Assembly (NCBI RefSeq): GCF_030686865.1
Contig: NZ_JAQYUS010000001.1
Coordinates: 372,001-436,000, forward strand
Direction: 5' to 3'
DNA length: 64,000 bases
DNA from: Kaistella sp. SH40-3
Lineage (GTDB): Bacteria; Bacteroidota; Bacteroidia; Flavobacteriales; Weeksellaceae
Positions within the stretch are counted from its first letter, which is position 1; every line of letters begins with the position of its first letter. The notes below the pieces were generated by a model that had not been told where the DNA came from, made no database searches, and worked only from the letters and a program-made list of their open reading frames with translations. Positions 25,150 to 34,709 of this stretch are shown piece after piece. The position numbers were made by a program, and so were the translations under genes.

Positions 25150-26799
25150 ATGCTTTCACGAATATTCATTCAAAACTTCGCCCTCATAGATTCACTCGAA
25201 ATTACTTTAAACAAAGGTTTACAGGTGATTACGGGAGAAACCGGTGCGGGAAAATCGATTATTCTGGGTGCCTTGCGTTTGATTTTAGGTGAAAGAGCAG
25301 ACGTAAAATCAATTCAAAATTCCGAAACTAAAAGTATCGTTGAAGCAGAATTCGTTGTTAATGAAAATTTCAAAAGTTTCTTTGACGAAAATGATTTGGA
25401 CTTTGAAATCAATACGGTTATCCGCAGAGAAATCTTACCAACCGGAAAATCACGGGCTTTTGTAAATGATGTTCCCGTTACTTTAGAAATATTAAAAAAA
25501 CTTTCGGAAAAACTGATTGATATTCACTCACAATTTGAAACTTCAAATTTGTTTGATGAAGAATATCAGTTCCGGATGATTGACGGACTTTCGAAAAACA
25601 AGACCTTGATTGTCAATTATCAAGAAGATTTTTCAACTTATAAAAAGTTGGTCAAAGAACTTGAGAATTATAAAACGCAACTGTCTGAAGGCAACAAAGA
25701 AAGCGACTACAAAGTCTTTTTATTAGAAGAGTTGCAGGAAGTTAATCTGGATTTATTTGATTTAGAAGAAGCCCAGAATCAATTAAGCAAGCAGGAAAAT
25801 GCGGAGACGATTATTGAAAATCTTTCCCTGATTTTTAATAAAATGGATGCGGAAGAAATCGGAGTTCTCGATTCTTTGTTGGATGCTAAAAATAAATTAT
25901 CAAAAGTTGCGTCGTTATCTCATGAATATTCCAGACTAAATCAAAGACTGGAAGAGCAGTTTGTGGAGTTTAAAGATTTCCTTTTCGACCTTCAGAACGA
26001 AGCCGATAAAATGGAAACTAATCCGGAAGTACTTTCTGATCTGTCTTTGCAAGTAAATAAAATTAATTCTTTATTTCTTAAACATAAAGTAAATTCGGTT
26101 GAAGAACTAATTGAAATTCGGGATGAAATTCAGAATGAACAAACTGGTTTTGCAGAATTAGAATTTCTCATTGACCAAACGGAAAAGAAAATTGCAGTCG
26201 CTTCTGAACATTTAGAAAAGTCAGCAAATCAATTATCTGAAAATCGTCAGAAAGCAATTCCAAACTTCATTAAGAAAACCGAAAAATTACTGAATCAGTT
26301 AGGGTTAGAAAAAGCGAAGATTGAAGTTCAGTTAACAGATCTTCAACATTTTACTCCATTCGGAAAAGAAAATATTCAACTACTATTTCAGGCGAATTCC
26401 GGTTTTCCTTTGAAACCCATTCAAACTGCAATTTCTGGTGGTGAACGTTCACGCGTAATGCTTTCCATTAAAAAACTAATGGCGGAAAATGCAGAACTTC
26501 CAACATTAATTCTGGATGAAATCGATACTGGAGTTTCCGGAAAAGTTGCCGAGGAGATTGGAAATGTGATGAAAGAAATGTCGGAGAATATGCAGTTGAT
26601 CGTCATCAGTCACCTTGCACAAGTCGCTGCTAAAGGAAATGATAATTATAAAGTTATCAAACGAGAAGTTTCAGGGAAAACACAATCCACGATTATTTCT
26701 TTGAACCAGGATGAAAAACTTCAGGAAATCGCCCAACTTCTTTCAGGTAGTAAAATTACCGAGGCAGCAATTTCGCAGGCGAAAGAGTTGATGAAGTAA
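25150..26799 (+). CDS. recN: DNA repair protein RecN
   Basis: 549 residues, an SMC-like ATPase of double-strand-break repair. Walker A GETGAGKS lies at 29-36. A long coiled-coil region (about 150-370) links it to the C-terminal half with the ABC signature ISGGERSRVML, Walker B TLILDEIDTGVSG and the switch His in VISHLAQVAA. Full length. Promoter not clear. It ends 12 bases before the broken small ORF at 26812. Confidence 0.96.
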   Translation: MLSRIFIQNFALIDSLEITLNKGLQVITGETGAGKSIILGALRLILGERADVKSIQNSETKSIVEAEFVVNENFKSFFDENDLDFEINTVIRREILPTGKSRAFVNDVPVTLEILKKLSEKLIDIHSQFETSNLFDEEYQFRMIDGLSKNKTLIVNYQEDFSTYKKLVKELENYKTQLSEGNKESDYKVFLLEELQEVNLDLFDLEEAQNQLSKQENAETIIENLSLIFNKMDAEEIGVLDSLLDAKNKLSKVASLSHEYSRLNQRLEEQFVEFKDFLFDLQNEADKMETNPEVLSDLSLQVNKINSLFLKHKVNSVEELIEIRDEIQNEQTGFAELEFLIDQTEKKIAVASEHLEKSANQLSENRQKAIPNFIKKTEKLLNQLGLEKAKIEVQLTDLQHFTPFGKENIQLLFQANSGFPLKPIQTAISGGERSRVMLSIKKLMAENAELPTLILDEIDTGVSGKVAEEIGNVMKEMSENMQLIVISHLAQVAAKGNDNYKVIKREVSGKTQSTIISLNQDEKLQEIAQLLSGSKITEAAISQAKELMK

Positions 26800-26811
26800 A
26801 ACCTTTTCGCA

Positions 26812-27007
26812 ATGGATTTCCTCTACGCGGCTGTTTTACTTTTTTTTTGCTATCTATCTCTTTTTATTTTTAAGGATTAAAAGAAAGGAAATTAAAGAAA
26901 TTTCAAAGTACAATGTTCCAAGTCCTGCTGACTTAGGTAAACTTTTTCAAATGTACTTAATCCTCACTATTCTTGTTGGTTTCATAATCTATTTTGTGTT
27001 TCGGTAA
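26812..27007 (+). pseudogene. frameshifted small two-helix membrane protein (T9 run)
   Basis: From ATG 26812 the frame stops after 22 codons. If one T is removed from the nine-T run at 26840-26848, the frame continues to TAA 27005-27007 and encodes 64 residues: a hydrophobic helix (about 4-20), a basic loop with KRKEIKEISKYNVPSPADLGK, and a second hydrophobic helix (about 47-63). The restored protein looks like a real small inner-membrane protein cotranscribed with recN. Sequencing error, phase variation at a slippage run, or a genuine recent knockout are all possible. Confidence 0.6.
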
Positions 27008-27058
27008 ATAAGTTGTAACATTTTACATATTTTTAGACTTATCTTTAAAAGTAAGACG

Positions 27059-28525
27059 ATGTACAGCAGACTCATTCAATTCGAATTCAAAAATTTTATA
27101 CGGAATCCGCAATTCGGCGCCAACCTTGGAATGAAAATTCTGATGTTCTTCGGAATGGCGTATTTCAGTATTGCATTTGCCGCAATGCCTTTCCTGCTCT
27201 ACTTTTTTGCTAAAGACAAATTACATACAGATCCCATTCTGCTTTTCAGTAAATATTTTATTTACTATTGGGCTTTCGATTTGCTGATTCTTTATTTTAT
27301 GCAGCAAATGCCGACTCAGAATATCAAACCATTTCTGACTTTAGGAATTACGAAGAAAAAACTGGTCAATTATACCATATTGAAAATCCTTTTTAACTTC
27401 TTCAATTGGGGAAACTTGTTGTTCCTTCTACCCTTTGCCGGACTGCTTATTTTCGATGGTGGATATTCCATCATTCACGTACTGATGTTTACGATTGGGA
27501 TTTTTGCCGTTTTCTATTTTAATAATTTTCTGAATATTTTATTGAATGGAAAAGATATCATCGTGATTTCAGTTTTTGGGTTAATGACCATTTTCGGAGG
27601 ATTAGAATATTTTAAAATCATTGAACTTTCAAAATACTCACAGATTATTTTCTATAGTTTTTACGAATATATCGGCGCCTTTTTGATTCCGCTTATTCTG
27701 GCAATCGTCGTGGCTTATCTTGCTTACCAGGAAATTTATAAAAACTTCTATTTAGATAAAGGACTTGAATTAAAAGTTGCTGAAGGGAAAACTGAAAACA
27801 TCGCATTTTTAAATAAATACGGTGTGATGGGAACTTTCATTAATAATGATATTCGTTTGTTGAAGAGAAGCAAAGCCGCAAAATCGGCTTTAACAATGAG
27901 CATTTTCTTTCTATTTTACGGTTTACTGACTTTCACAAAAGGATATGAAAATAGTTTTATGCAACTCTTCACGGGGATTTTTATAACGGGCGGATTTATG
28001 TTGATGTTCGGGCAAAGAGTTCCAAGTTGGGACAGTTCCTATTATCCGTTGATGATGACTTCCAATGTTCCGTATAAAGAATATTTGAAAGGAAAATGGT
28101 CTTTGATTGTGATCGGGATTTTTGTTTCGATTATTTTATCTTCCGCTTATGTTCTGGTGAGTTGGGAGTTTTATCTTACGGTTCTTGCGGCAGGTTTGTA
28201 TAATTTGGGTGTCAATTCTTACATCACGCTTTTGGCCGGAGCATTTAATAAAAAACCAATCGATCTGAATTCGAAAAGCAAATCTTTCGGTGGCGGCGGA
28301 AATAATTTCAATATGAAAATAATGTTGTTGATGCTTCCTCAAATGATATTACCAATGGGCGTTTTTGCTGTTGCTAAATATTTCTTCGGGATTTATCCAG
28401 CGGTTGGGAGTTTAGCCATTTTGGGAATTATCGGTTTTTTGATTCGAGATAAAATCTTCGACATCATTGTTAAAGTCTATAAAACTCAAAAATATTCCAC
28501 ACTTGAATCCTTTAAAAAAGCCTGA
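27059..28525 (+). CDS. DUF5687 family ABC-type permease
   Basis: 488 residues with about twelve hydrophobic segments and N-terminal MYSRLIQFEFKNFIRNPQFGANLGMK, characteristic of the DUF5687 membrane proteins of Bacteroidota. They accompany a separate ATPase; here the ATP-binding protein is encoded 223 bases downstream, after an inverted-repeat element. Transported substrate unknown. A glycine-rich stretch (SFGGGGNN, about 401-408) marks a cytoplasmic loop. Confidence 0.85.
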   Translation: MYSRLIQFEFKNFIRNPQFGANLGMKILMFFGMAYFSIAFAAMPFLLYFFAKDKLHTDPILLFSKYFIYYWAFDLLILYFMQQMPTQNIKPFLTLGITKKKLVNYTILKILFNFFNWGNLLFLLPFAGLLIFDGGYSIIHVLMFTIGIFAVFYFNNFLNILLNGKDIIVISVFGLMTIFGGLEYFKIIELSKYSQIIFYSFYEYIGAFLIPLILAIVVAYLAYQEIYKNFYLDKGLELKVAEGKTENIAFLNKYGVMGTFINNDIRLLKRSKAAKSALTMSIFFLFYGLLTFTKGYENSFMQLFTGIFITGGFMLMFGQRVPSWDSSYYPLMMTSNVPYKEYLKGKWSLIVIGIFVSIILSSAYVLVSWEFYLTVLAAGLYNLGVNSYITLLAGAFNKKPIDLNSKSKSFGGGGNNFNMKIMLLMLPQMILPMGVFAVAKYFFGIYPAVGSLAILGIIGFLIRDKIFDIIVKVYKTQKYSTLESFKKA

Positions 28526-28546
28526 GTAAAATATAAATCTACATTA

Positions 28547-28690
28547 TTTAACCGCAAAAGAGACAAAAGAAAAATGATATAAAAAGACTTTCAAAAGAAT
28601 GCAAAATGATAAAACTACTTTATATTGTTCTTTTGCAATCTTTTAATAGGCTTTCATTAAAATAAAACTTTTGCATCTTTTGCGGTTAAA
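28547..28690. repeat. MITE-like palindromic intergenic element
   Basis: Left arm 28547-28569 (TTTAACCGCAAAAG and on) and right arm 28668-28690 are inverted copies matching at 21 of 23 positions. Internal segments around 28590-28606 and 28630-28646 are also roughly complementary, so the whole 144 bases can fold on itself. There is no ORF inside. It separates the DUF5687 permease from its ATPase. The AACCGCAAAAG core recalls the CGCAAAG repeats at 961-1055. Confidence 0.6.
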
Positions 28691-28748
28691 AAAAAATTAC
28701 TGTAATTAATTCCTACCACCTAAAACCCACCATCTAAAACCTAATCAA

Positions 28749-29462
28749 ATGATTTCAATTCAAAATATATCTAAAGTTTACGGAACCAAAAAAGTTCTTC
28801 ATATTGAAAACCTTGTCATTCCAAAAGGCGAAAGTTTCGGTTTGGTCGGAAATAACGGTGCCGGAAAAACCACGCTTTTCAGTCTTTTATTAGATTTGAT
28901 AGAACCTACGACCGGCTTCATAGAAATCGATGGCAATAAAGTCAACGAAAATGAAAACTGGAAAAAGAAAGTTTCGGCTTTTATTGACGACACTTTTTTA
29001 ATAGGATATTTGACACCGGAAGAATATTTCTATTTCCTGGGCGAACTTCGTGGACAAAATAAAGCCAACGTTGATGAGTTTTTAAAACAATTCGCAGATT
29101 TTTTCAATGGTGAAATTTTAAATGCTAAAAAATACGTTCGCGATTTATCAAAAGGAAATCAAAAGAAAGTCGGAATTGTCGGCGCTTTAATTGGAACTCC
29201 GGAAATTATTGTTTTAGATGAACCATTTGCCAACCTCGATCCTTCAACCCAAATTAAATTGAAGAAATTAATTAAAGACTGGACGAAAAATGAGCAAGTA
29301 ACTTTTCTTATTTCGAGTCACGATTTGGCACATACGACCGAAGTCAGCAACAGAATCGTTTTGCTGGACAAAGGTGAAATGGTAAAAGATATTATTACTA
29401 CACCAGAAACTTTACAGGAACTGGAAGATTTCTTCACCACTTCGGTTGAAGTTTCAATTTAA
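28749..29462 (+). CDS. ABC transporter ATP-binding protein
   Basis: 237 residues with all ABC motifs: Walker A GNNGAGKTT (about 36-44), a signature region LSKGNQKKVGIVGAL, Walker B IIVLDEPFANLD, and the H-loop SSHD. It presumably powers the DUF5687 permease upstream. A 10-12-residue signature with LSKGNQKK instead of LSGGQ is common in Bacteroidota exporters. Followed by a strong terminator. Confidence 0.92.
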   Translation: MISIQNISKVYGTKKVLHIENLVIPKGESFGLVGNNGAGKTTLFSLLLDLIEPTTGFIEIDGNKVNENENWKKKVSAFIDDTFLIGYLTPEEYFYFLGELRGQNKANVDEFLKQFADFFNGEILNAKKYVRDLSKGNQKKVGIVGALIGTPEIIVLDEPFANLDPSTQIKLKKLIKDWTKNEQVTFLISSHDLAHTTEVSNRIVLLDKGEMVKDIITTPETLQELEDFFTTSVEVSI

Positions 29463-29475
29463 ATTTTATTTTCAT

Positions 29476-29509
29476 AATCCATTTTCAACAATAAGAAAAT
29501 GGATTTTTT
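29476..29509 (+). terminator. rho-independent terminator after ABC ATPase
   Basis: AATCCATTTTC (29476-29486) pairs perfectly with GAAAATGGATT (29495-29505) around an eight-base loop, followed by T to 29509. Confidence 0.85.
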
Positions 29510-29608
29510 AATTCATTATCAAGCACTTACAGTTTTAATATTTAAAATATAGTATTGACTGTAACCTTTTTAAAATTTTGTTGTCTTTAAAGTAGAAATA
29601 GAATAAGT

Positions 29609-30175
29609 ATGAAAATTTTGTTCAATAATAAAAAAGATGATTTGCTAAGTCGCCTGACAAAACAGGAACCGGCTGCGCAGAAAATATTCTATGAACAAAA
29701 TGTAAAGCGATTCTTAAGTGTGAGCAAAAGTTATGTCAGCGATATTTACCAGGCTGAAGATTGTGTCATCAAAGCGTTTTGTAAGATTTTTAAAAGTATC
29801 GAAACTTTTCGCAGCGAAGGAAATCTTGAAGGTTGGGCCAGAAGAATCGTTGTGAACGAATGTCTGAATTTTATTAAAAGCCACAAAACGGTTTTTTATA
29901 TTGATGATATTAATCCGGCTTTTTTAGAAGAATTTCATAACGAAATTACGGACTGTGATTTTAATGCGCAGGATCTTTTAGACCAACTTCCGGATGCTTA
30001 CCGAATGGTTTTTAACCTTTATGTCATCGAAGGTTGCTCGCATCAAGAAATTTCGGAAACACTCGACATTTCTTTATCCGTTAGTAAAACACAACTGTTT
30101 CGGGCGAAAGAGAAATTAAGAAAAATCTATTTTCAGCAACAAAAAAAATTGAAAAATGAATACTCCGAAATATAA
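29609..30175 (+). CDS. ECF-type sigma-70 family RNA polymerase sigma factor
   Basis: 188 residues with sigma region 2 (QAEDCVIKAFCKIFKSIETFRSEGNLEGWARRIVVNEC split over about 48-89) and region 4 (LPDAYRMVFNLYVIEGCSHQEISETLDISLSVSKTQLFRAKEKL). No region 3, hence an extracytoplasmic-function type. The next gene overlaps it by 20 bases and encodes a single-span membrane protein, probably its anti-sigma factor. Target regulon not visible beyond the operon. Confidence 0.9.
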   Translation: MKILFNNKKDDLLSRLTKQEPAAQKIFYEQNVKRFLSVSKSYVSDIYQAEDCVIKAFCKIFKSIETFRSEGNLEGWARRIVVNECLNFIKSHKTVFYIDDINPAFLEEFHNEITDCDFNAQDLLDQLPDAYRMVFNLYVIEGCSHQEISETLDISLSVSKTQLFRAKEKLRKIYFQQQKKLKNEYSEI

Positions 30176-30767
30176 TATTGAACAGGAAATTAAAAAACAA
30201 ATCGACGGGCGGGAAATTACTCCGACCAGAGATTTGTGGGCTGAGATTGAAAGTCAAACTCCAACTCAGACTTCTTCAAAGTCAAAATTCAACTGGTTTT
30301 TAGTGGTGGCTTGTTTGGCTTTGCTTTTTAGTTTAGGAATTATTTTAATGAATAATAATGATGAAGTTCCTCAACAGCAAATTGCAGAAACGAAAGTTCA
30401 ACCGGAAAGTTCTCAACCTGAAAAAAGTATTGAAAATGAAGCGACACCGCTTTTGGTTGAAAAAAACAAACCTACTTTAATAAAGAATAATTCAATTATT
30501 CCATCTCAAAAAGCAAAGATTTCTGATCCTGAAGTAGTTGTTGTAAAGAACGAAATTCCTTCAATCAAACCAAAGCAGATTATTCCTGAAATATCTCAAA
30601 ATCAAATATCAACCAGTATTGCAACGATAGATTCCGCAAAAATTCCGGTCAAACGAAAAAGATTTGTTGATCCTTCCACTCTACTTTTTTCAGTCGAACA
30701 TAAAGATGTCATTGAGAAAACGAAAGACGGAAGTAATGTTGCAACGATTGACCTCAACTCGAAATAA
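30156..30767 (+). CDS. single-pass membrane protein, probable anti-sigma factor
   Basis: 203 residues: a short cytoplasmic N-terminus (1-45, with RDLWAEIESQTP), one transmembrane helix (about 46-66) and a Pro/Lys/Gln-rich periplasmic part. This topology plus the 20-base overlap with the ECF sigma gene is typical of anti-sigma or accessory proteins in Bacteroidota. No zinc-binding anti-sigma motif (HxxxCxxC) is present, so the mechanism would differ from ZAS proteins. Function inferred from context. Confidence 0.65.
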   Translation: MNTPKYNIEQEIKKQIDGREITPTRDLWAEIESQTPTQTSSKSKFNWFLVVACLALLFSLGIILMNNNDEVPQQQIAETKVQPESSQPEKSIENEATPLLVEKNKPTLIKNNSIIPSQKAKISDPEVVVVKNEIPSIKPKQIIPEISQNQISTSIATIDSAKIPVKRKRFVDPSTLLFSVEHKDVIEKTKDGSNVATIDLNSK

Positions 30768-30797
30768 TTCAATTTTAAACTTTTAAAAATTAATAAT

Positions 30798-31835
30798 ATG
30801 ATCAAGAAAATTATCATGATGGGATTGGTATGTTTTTACGCCTCCTTCATTACTGCGCAAGTCACTATCAAGTTAAATATTCCTTCAAAACAGGATACCG
30901 ACGTAAGCCCGATTGTAAAGGAAAAGGTAGAAGAATATGCAACAAAAATCAATAGCATTATTCAAGAGGAAAAGAAACTCATGGAGTTAGAACTTGAGTT
31001 TTTAGCCAAGGAAAATTTACCACAGGCTGAGTTTGATAAAAAGAAAGCAGAAATTGCAGATCGTTATTCCACAAAAATCGACGAACGAATTGAAGGTTTA
31101 GGTTTTGATTTCGATGAAGTGATTCAAAAACAAGTTCGCTATTCTCTGCTAAATTCTGACATTACTTCCGACGAAGAGTTAAGAGCAAAACTAACAAAGA
31201 AATTCCGTGCTGCCAGAAACCTCAGTCCTTACTTCTCTTATGGAATTATGACACTCACCAATAATCAACCTGATAATGAACTCGATAAAAACATCGCCTA
31301 CAGCAACAATTTGGAAGTGGGTTTAAAACTGAATTATCAGTTTGACAGAACAAGTCCGTGGGGTTTAATTTCAGGTTTGGGATTATCGTGGAGAACAGTT
31401 CGCCTCGACAATAATAAATTTTTCTCTAAAGATACCAATGGAGTGGTTTCGGTCGCTGATTACGGTGGAAATGTTGATAAAAATAAAATGCGCACCGGTT
31501 ATTTAATGGTTCCACTTGGTTTACAGTACAACTTTTCAAAACTGAAAAATGCTGGAATGGATATTCAATACAGACCGTACGGTTCAGGATTTAGAATTGC
31601 AGCAAATGCTTACGGAGGCGTGAAAATGTCGACCAACAACATCGTTCGTGGGGAGTTTGAGGATTTCCGTGACCGATCCAATTATCAGGTTAATCCTTTT
31701 GTTTACGGTGGCCAAGTTACTTTTTCTTACAACAGTCTGAGTTTGTTCGTAAAGAAAGATTTCAGTAATTATTTTAAAGGCAGTTATTTCCCAGATGATA
31801 AGGCTTTGGTTATTGGTTTGGCTTTGGGTCTATAA
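30798..31835 (+). CDS. outer membrane beta-barrel-type protein with coiled coil
   Basis: 345 residues with signal peptide MIKKIIMMGLVCFYASFITAQ. Residues about 30-130 are Lys/Glu-rich helices, followed by an alternating beta-strand region (LSPYFSYGIMTL, LEVGLKLNYQF, GYLMVPLGLQYNF, GSGFRIAANAYGGVKM) that ends in LVIGLALGL, as in small barrel proteins. It is the last gene of the ECF sigma operon and a plausible target of that envelope-stress type regulator. No specific function recognised. Confidence 0.7.
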   Translation: MIKKIIMMGLVCFYASFITAQVTIKLNIPSKQDTDVSPIVKEKVEEYATKINSIIQEEKKLMELELEFLAKENLPQAEFDKKKAEIADRYSTKIDERIEGLGFDFDEVIQKQVRYSLLNSDITSDEELRAKLTKKFRAARNLSPYFSYGIMTLTNNQPDNELDKNIAYSNNLEVGLKLNYQFDRTSPWGLISGLGLSWRTVRLDNNKFFSKDTNGVVSVADYGGNVDKNKMRTGYLMVPLGLQYNFSKLKNAGMDIQYRPYGSGFRIAANAYGGVKMSTNNIVRGEFEDFRDRSNYQVNPFVYGGQVTFSYNSLSLFVKKDFSNYFKGSYFPDDKALVIGLALGL

Positions 31836-31858
31836 AATTTCATTCATATCAACAAAAA

Positions 31859-31885
31859 ACTCTGGAAAAATTCTCCAGAGTTTTT
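31859..31885. terminator. bidirectional terminator between convergent genes
   Basis: ACTCTGGA (31859-31866) pairs with TCCAGAGT (31874-31881) around AAAATTC, flanked by A and T runs on both sides, so it can stop the beta-barrel operon and fumC transcripts alike. Confidence 0.85.
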
Positions 31886-31917
31886 ACATTTAAAAGTCTA
31901 TTATCTAAAAGTCTAGA

Positions 31918-33300
31918 CTAAACCATATCTTCCGGCTTCACCCATTCATCAAACTGTTCCGCCGTTAGCAATCCTAAATTAATGGCTTCTTCTTTTAAAG
32001 TCGTTCCATTTTTATGTGCCGTTTTTGCGATTTTTGCAGCATTCTCATAACCGATGTGGGTATTCAAAGCCGTCACCAACATTAATGATTTTTCAACGAG
32101 TTCTTTAATTCTTGGTTCATTCGGTTCAATTCCAACCGCACAATGATCATTAAAAGAAATACAGGCGTCACCCAACAGTTGAGCCGATTGTAAAAAATTG
32201 TACGCCATCACCGGTTTGAAAACATTAAGTTCAAAATTCCCCTGCGTTCCGGCAAAAGAAATCGTAGTGTCATTTCCTAACACCTGTGCGCAAACCATAG
32301 TAATTGCTTCATTCTGAGTTGGGTTTACTTTCCCAGGCATAATCGAAGAACCCGGTTCATTTTCCGGAATATGAATTTCGCCAATTCCACTTCTCGGTCC
32401 GGAAGCAAGGAAACGAATATCCTGCGCAATTTTATATAAGGCAACGGCCAGTTGTTTCAAAGCGCCGTGAGTTTCCACGATTGCATCGTGTGCAGCCAAT
32501 GCTTCAAATTTATTCGGCGCCGTCTCAAACGGAAGTCCTGTAAATTCTGAAATATATTTTGCCACCAATACATCATAGCCTTTTGGTGTATTCAAACCTG
32601 TTCCAACCGCAGTTCCACCTAAAGCGATTTCCTGTAAATGATCCAATGTATTACTGATTGCTTTCATGGCATAATCCAATTGCGCCACATAACCGGAGAA
32701 TTCCTGACCTAAAGTTAAAGGCGTTGCATCCATCAAATGCGTTCGTCCGATTTTCACTACCGTTTTAAAACTTTCTGCTTTTTCGTGCAACGTATCGCGT
32801 AACTTTTCTACGGCCGGCAAAGTATGTTCAACCACTTTCTTATAGGCTGCAATATGCATTGCAGTTGGGAAAGTATCATTTGAACTTTGGGATTTATTGA
32901 CATCATCGTTTGGATGAATTTCAGATTTCTCTCCTAAATTTCCGCCATTATTAACGTGTGCTTTATTTGAAATCACCTCGTTCATATTCATGTTCGATTG
33001 TGTCCCAGAACCTGTTTGCCAGATCACGAGCGGAAACTGGTCATTTAGTTTTCCATCTAAAATTTCATCGCAAACTTTCGCAATCATGTCTCTTTTCTCC
33101 GCGGAAAGAACTCCTAGTTCTGCATTGGTAAATGCTGCGGCTTTTTTTAAATAAGCAAATGCTTCTATGATTTCATGCGGCATCGATCCTTCCAGACCAA
33201 TTTTAAAATTATTTCTTGAACGTTCGGTTTGTGCGCCCCACAACTTGTCTGCAGGAACCTGCACATCGCCCATGGTATCTTTTTCTATTCGGTAATTCAT
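31918..33300 (-). CDS. fumC: class II fumarate hydratase
   Basis: 460 residues, the iron-independent homotetrameric fumarase of the aspartase/fumarase superfamily, converting fumarate to malate in the citric acid cycle. The signature [13 protein letters not shown] (about 317-329) is intact, with the substrate-binding [13 protein letters not shown] near residue 97 and the catalytic His region [14 protein letters not shown]. Divergent from a WYL regulator; an unrelated class I fumarase lies 1.4 kb away on the other strand. Confidence 0.95.
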   Translation of the reverse strand: MNYRIEKDTMGDVQVPADKLWGAQTERSRNNFKIGLEGSMPHEIIEAFAYLKKAAAFTNAELGVLSAEKRDMIAKVCDEILDGKLNDQFPLVIWQTGSGTQSNMNMNEVISNKAHVNNGGNLGEKSEIHPNDDVNKSQSSNDTFPTAMHIAAYKKVVEHTLPAVEKLRDTLHEKAESFKTVVKIGRTHLMDATPLTLGQEFSGYVAQLDYAMKAISNTLDHLQEIALGGTAVGTGLNTPKGYDVLVAKYISEFTGLPFETAPNKFEALAAHDAIVETHGALKQLAVALYKIAQDIRFLASGPRSGIGEIHIPENEPGSSIMPGKVNPTQNEAITMVCAQVLGNDTTISFAGTQGNFELNVFKPVMAYNFLQSAQLLGDACISFNDHCAVGIEPNEPRIKELVEKSLMLVTALNTHIGYENAAKIAKTAHKNGTTLKEEAINLGLLTAEQFDEWVKPEDMV

Positions 33301-33441
33301 TGATTTAAATTTATGTTCTTAAAATTAAGGATTTTAAAAATGGTAAACAAAAAATTCTCATGATAAATATCCATTATTAATAGTGATAAGGTTAATGATT
33401 AAAGGTTTAAAATCCCTATTTTTATACTATAAATAAAAGTG

Positions 33442-34518
33442 ATGTCAGAAAAGGCAAAAAGGTTAATGATGATTTATAGTCGTTTAAAGTCCAGTCCGGT
33501 AACAATTGAAATGTTATCCAGTTGGGCCAAGAAGAATGATCTCCAGATTTCCTCGCGTACCTTTTACAGAGATTTATATGATTTGGAAAACTCTGTTATT
33601 CCACCCAATGAAAAATTAGTTGTTGCAGTGGGGGAAAAAAACAGAAAAACCTGGAAGATTGAATACATTAACCAAGAAGAACCACTCAACGAATTTGATG
33701 TAAACTCGTTTATTCTTTTCCAACATTTTATTCCAAAATCGATCACTTATTCCAGAAAAGATTCTATTGAAAAAATGCGGCAAATCTTCTACCAGAAGTA
33801 TAGCAAGAGCCAATTTGAACATTTTGTAAACGTTGCAAAATACCAGATAAAAGCAAGTCATTTTTATGAAACTACTGTTTTTACAGATTATCATAAAATA
33901 TTAGATGATTGTATTTGGAGCATTCAGAATAAAAGAGAGTTGGAACTATTAAAGGTAAATTATGATTACACCTCTATTTCTTCTCATTTAACATTTCCGC
34001 AGAGTTTTCTACCTATTCAGATTCTTTATCATCGCGGCGTCATTCATGTTTCCGGCTTTCTAAAAGAAAACAACCAATTGTTAATATTAGGACTTGAACA
34101 GATTGAAAAATATAAACTGACCAACAATCTATTTGATAATAATGGTTTAGTAAACGATTTAGCAGCCCAAATTTCAAAACGATTTGGAATCTCTCAAAAT
34201 ATCAATGATAAAATTTATGATATTGAACTTGAATTCACGGAACGCACAGGAACATTTGTACACAAACAATTCTGGAACGAATCTCAAACATTTGAACAAT
34301 TAGAAAACGGCAATTTCTTAATGAAACTAAATTGTGGAATTAATCGGGAACTTATTGGCTGGATTTTTCAGTGGATGTCTAATGTAAAAGTGATTAAACC
34401 AACCATTCTTCAAAATTTAGTGGTCGAAAAATACAGTGAAATACTTAAACTTTATCAAGAAGATACTTTACTTGTTTCTAACAATTCGTTTAGCCCGATG
34501 GAGGTGATTGACAAATAA
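33442..34518 (+). CDS. WYL-domain transcriptional regulator
   Basis: About 358 residues from ATG 33442 (GTG 33439 is directly upstream and in frame). N-terminal winged helix-turn-helix (KRLMMIYSRLKSSPVTIEMLSSWAKK; ISSRTFYRDLYDLE), then a WYL-like ligand domain with the degenerate core YDYTSISSHLTFPQSFLPIQILYHRGVIHVSGF. WYL regulators sense ligands, sometimes nucleotides, and can repress or activate neighbours. It sits between the two fumarase genes, divergent from fumC and upstream of the class I gene, so control of either is plausible but not shown. Confidence 0.82.
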   Translation: MSEKAKRLMMIYSRLKSSPVTIEMLSSWAKKNDLQISSRTFYRDLYDLENSVIPPNEKLVVAVGEKNRKTWKIEYINQEEPLNEFDVNSFILFQHFIPKSITYSRKDSIEKMRQIFYQKYSKSQFEHFVNVAKYQIKASHFYETTVFTDYHKILDDCIWSIQNKRELELLKVNYDYTSISSHLTFPQSFLPIQILYHRGVIHVSGFLKENNQLLILGLEQIEKYKLTNNLFDNNGLVNDLAAQISKRFGISQNINDKIYDIELEFTERTGTFVHKQFWNESQTFEQLENGNFLMKLNCGINRELIGWIFQWMSNVKVIKPTILQNLVVEKYSEILKLYQEDTLLVSNNSFSPMEVIDK

Positions 34519-34709
34519 TGACAATGCAATAGACTAGATTTGCTTCAACACAAATGATGACGAAAAACAACAATCAAAAATTGTTTTTTTAAATTTCTTA
34601 AAAGTGAAGATTCCATCTTCACTTTTTTCATTCCCTAAATATTCCCATATTCTAACAGAAAAAATCTTAATTTTCCTTAGTTTTACGTTTTCAAAAATTT
34701 ACTATTATT

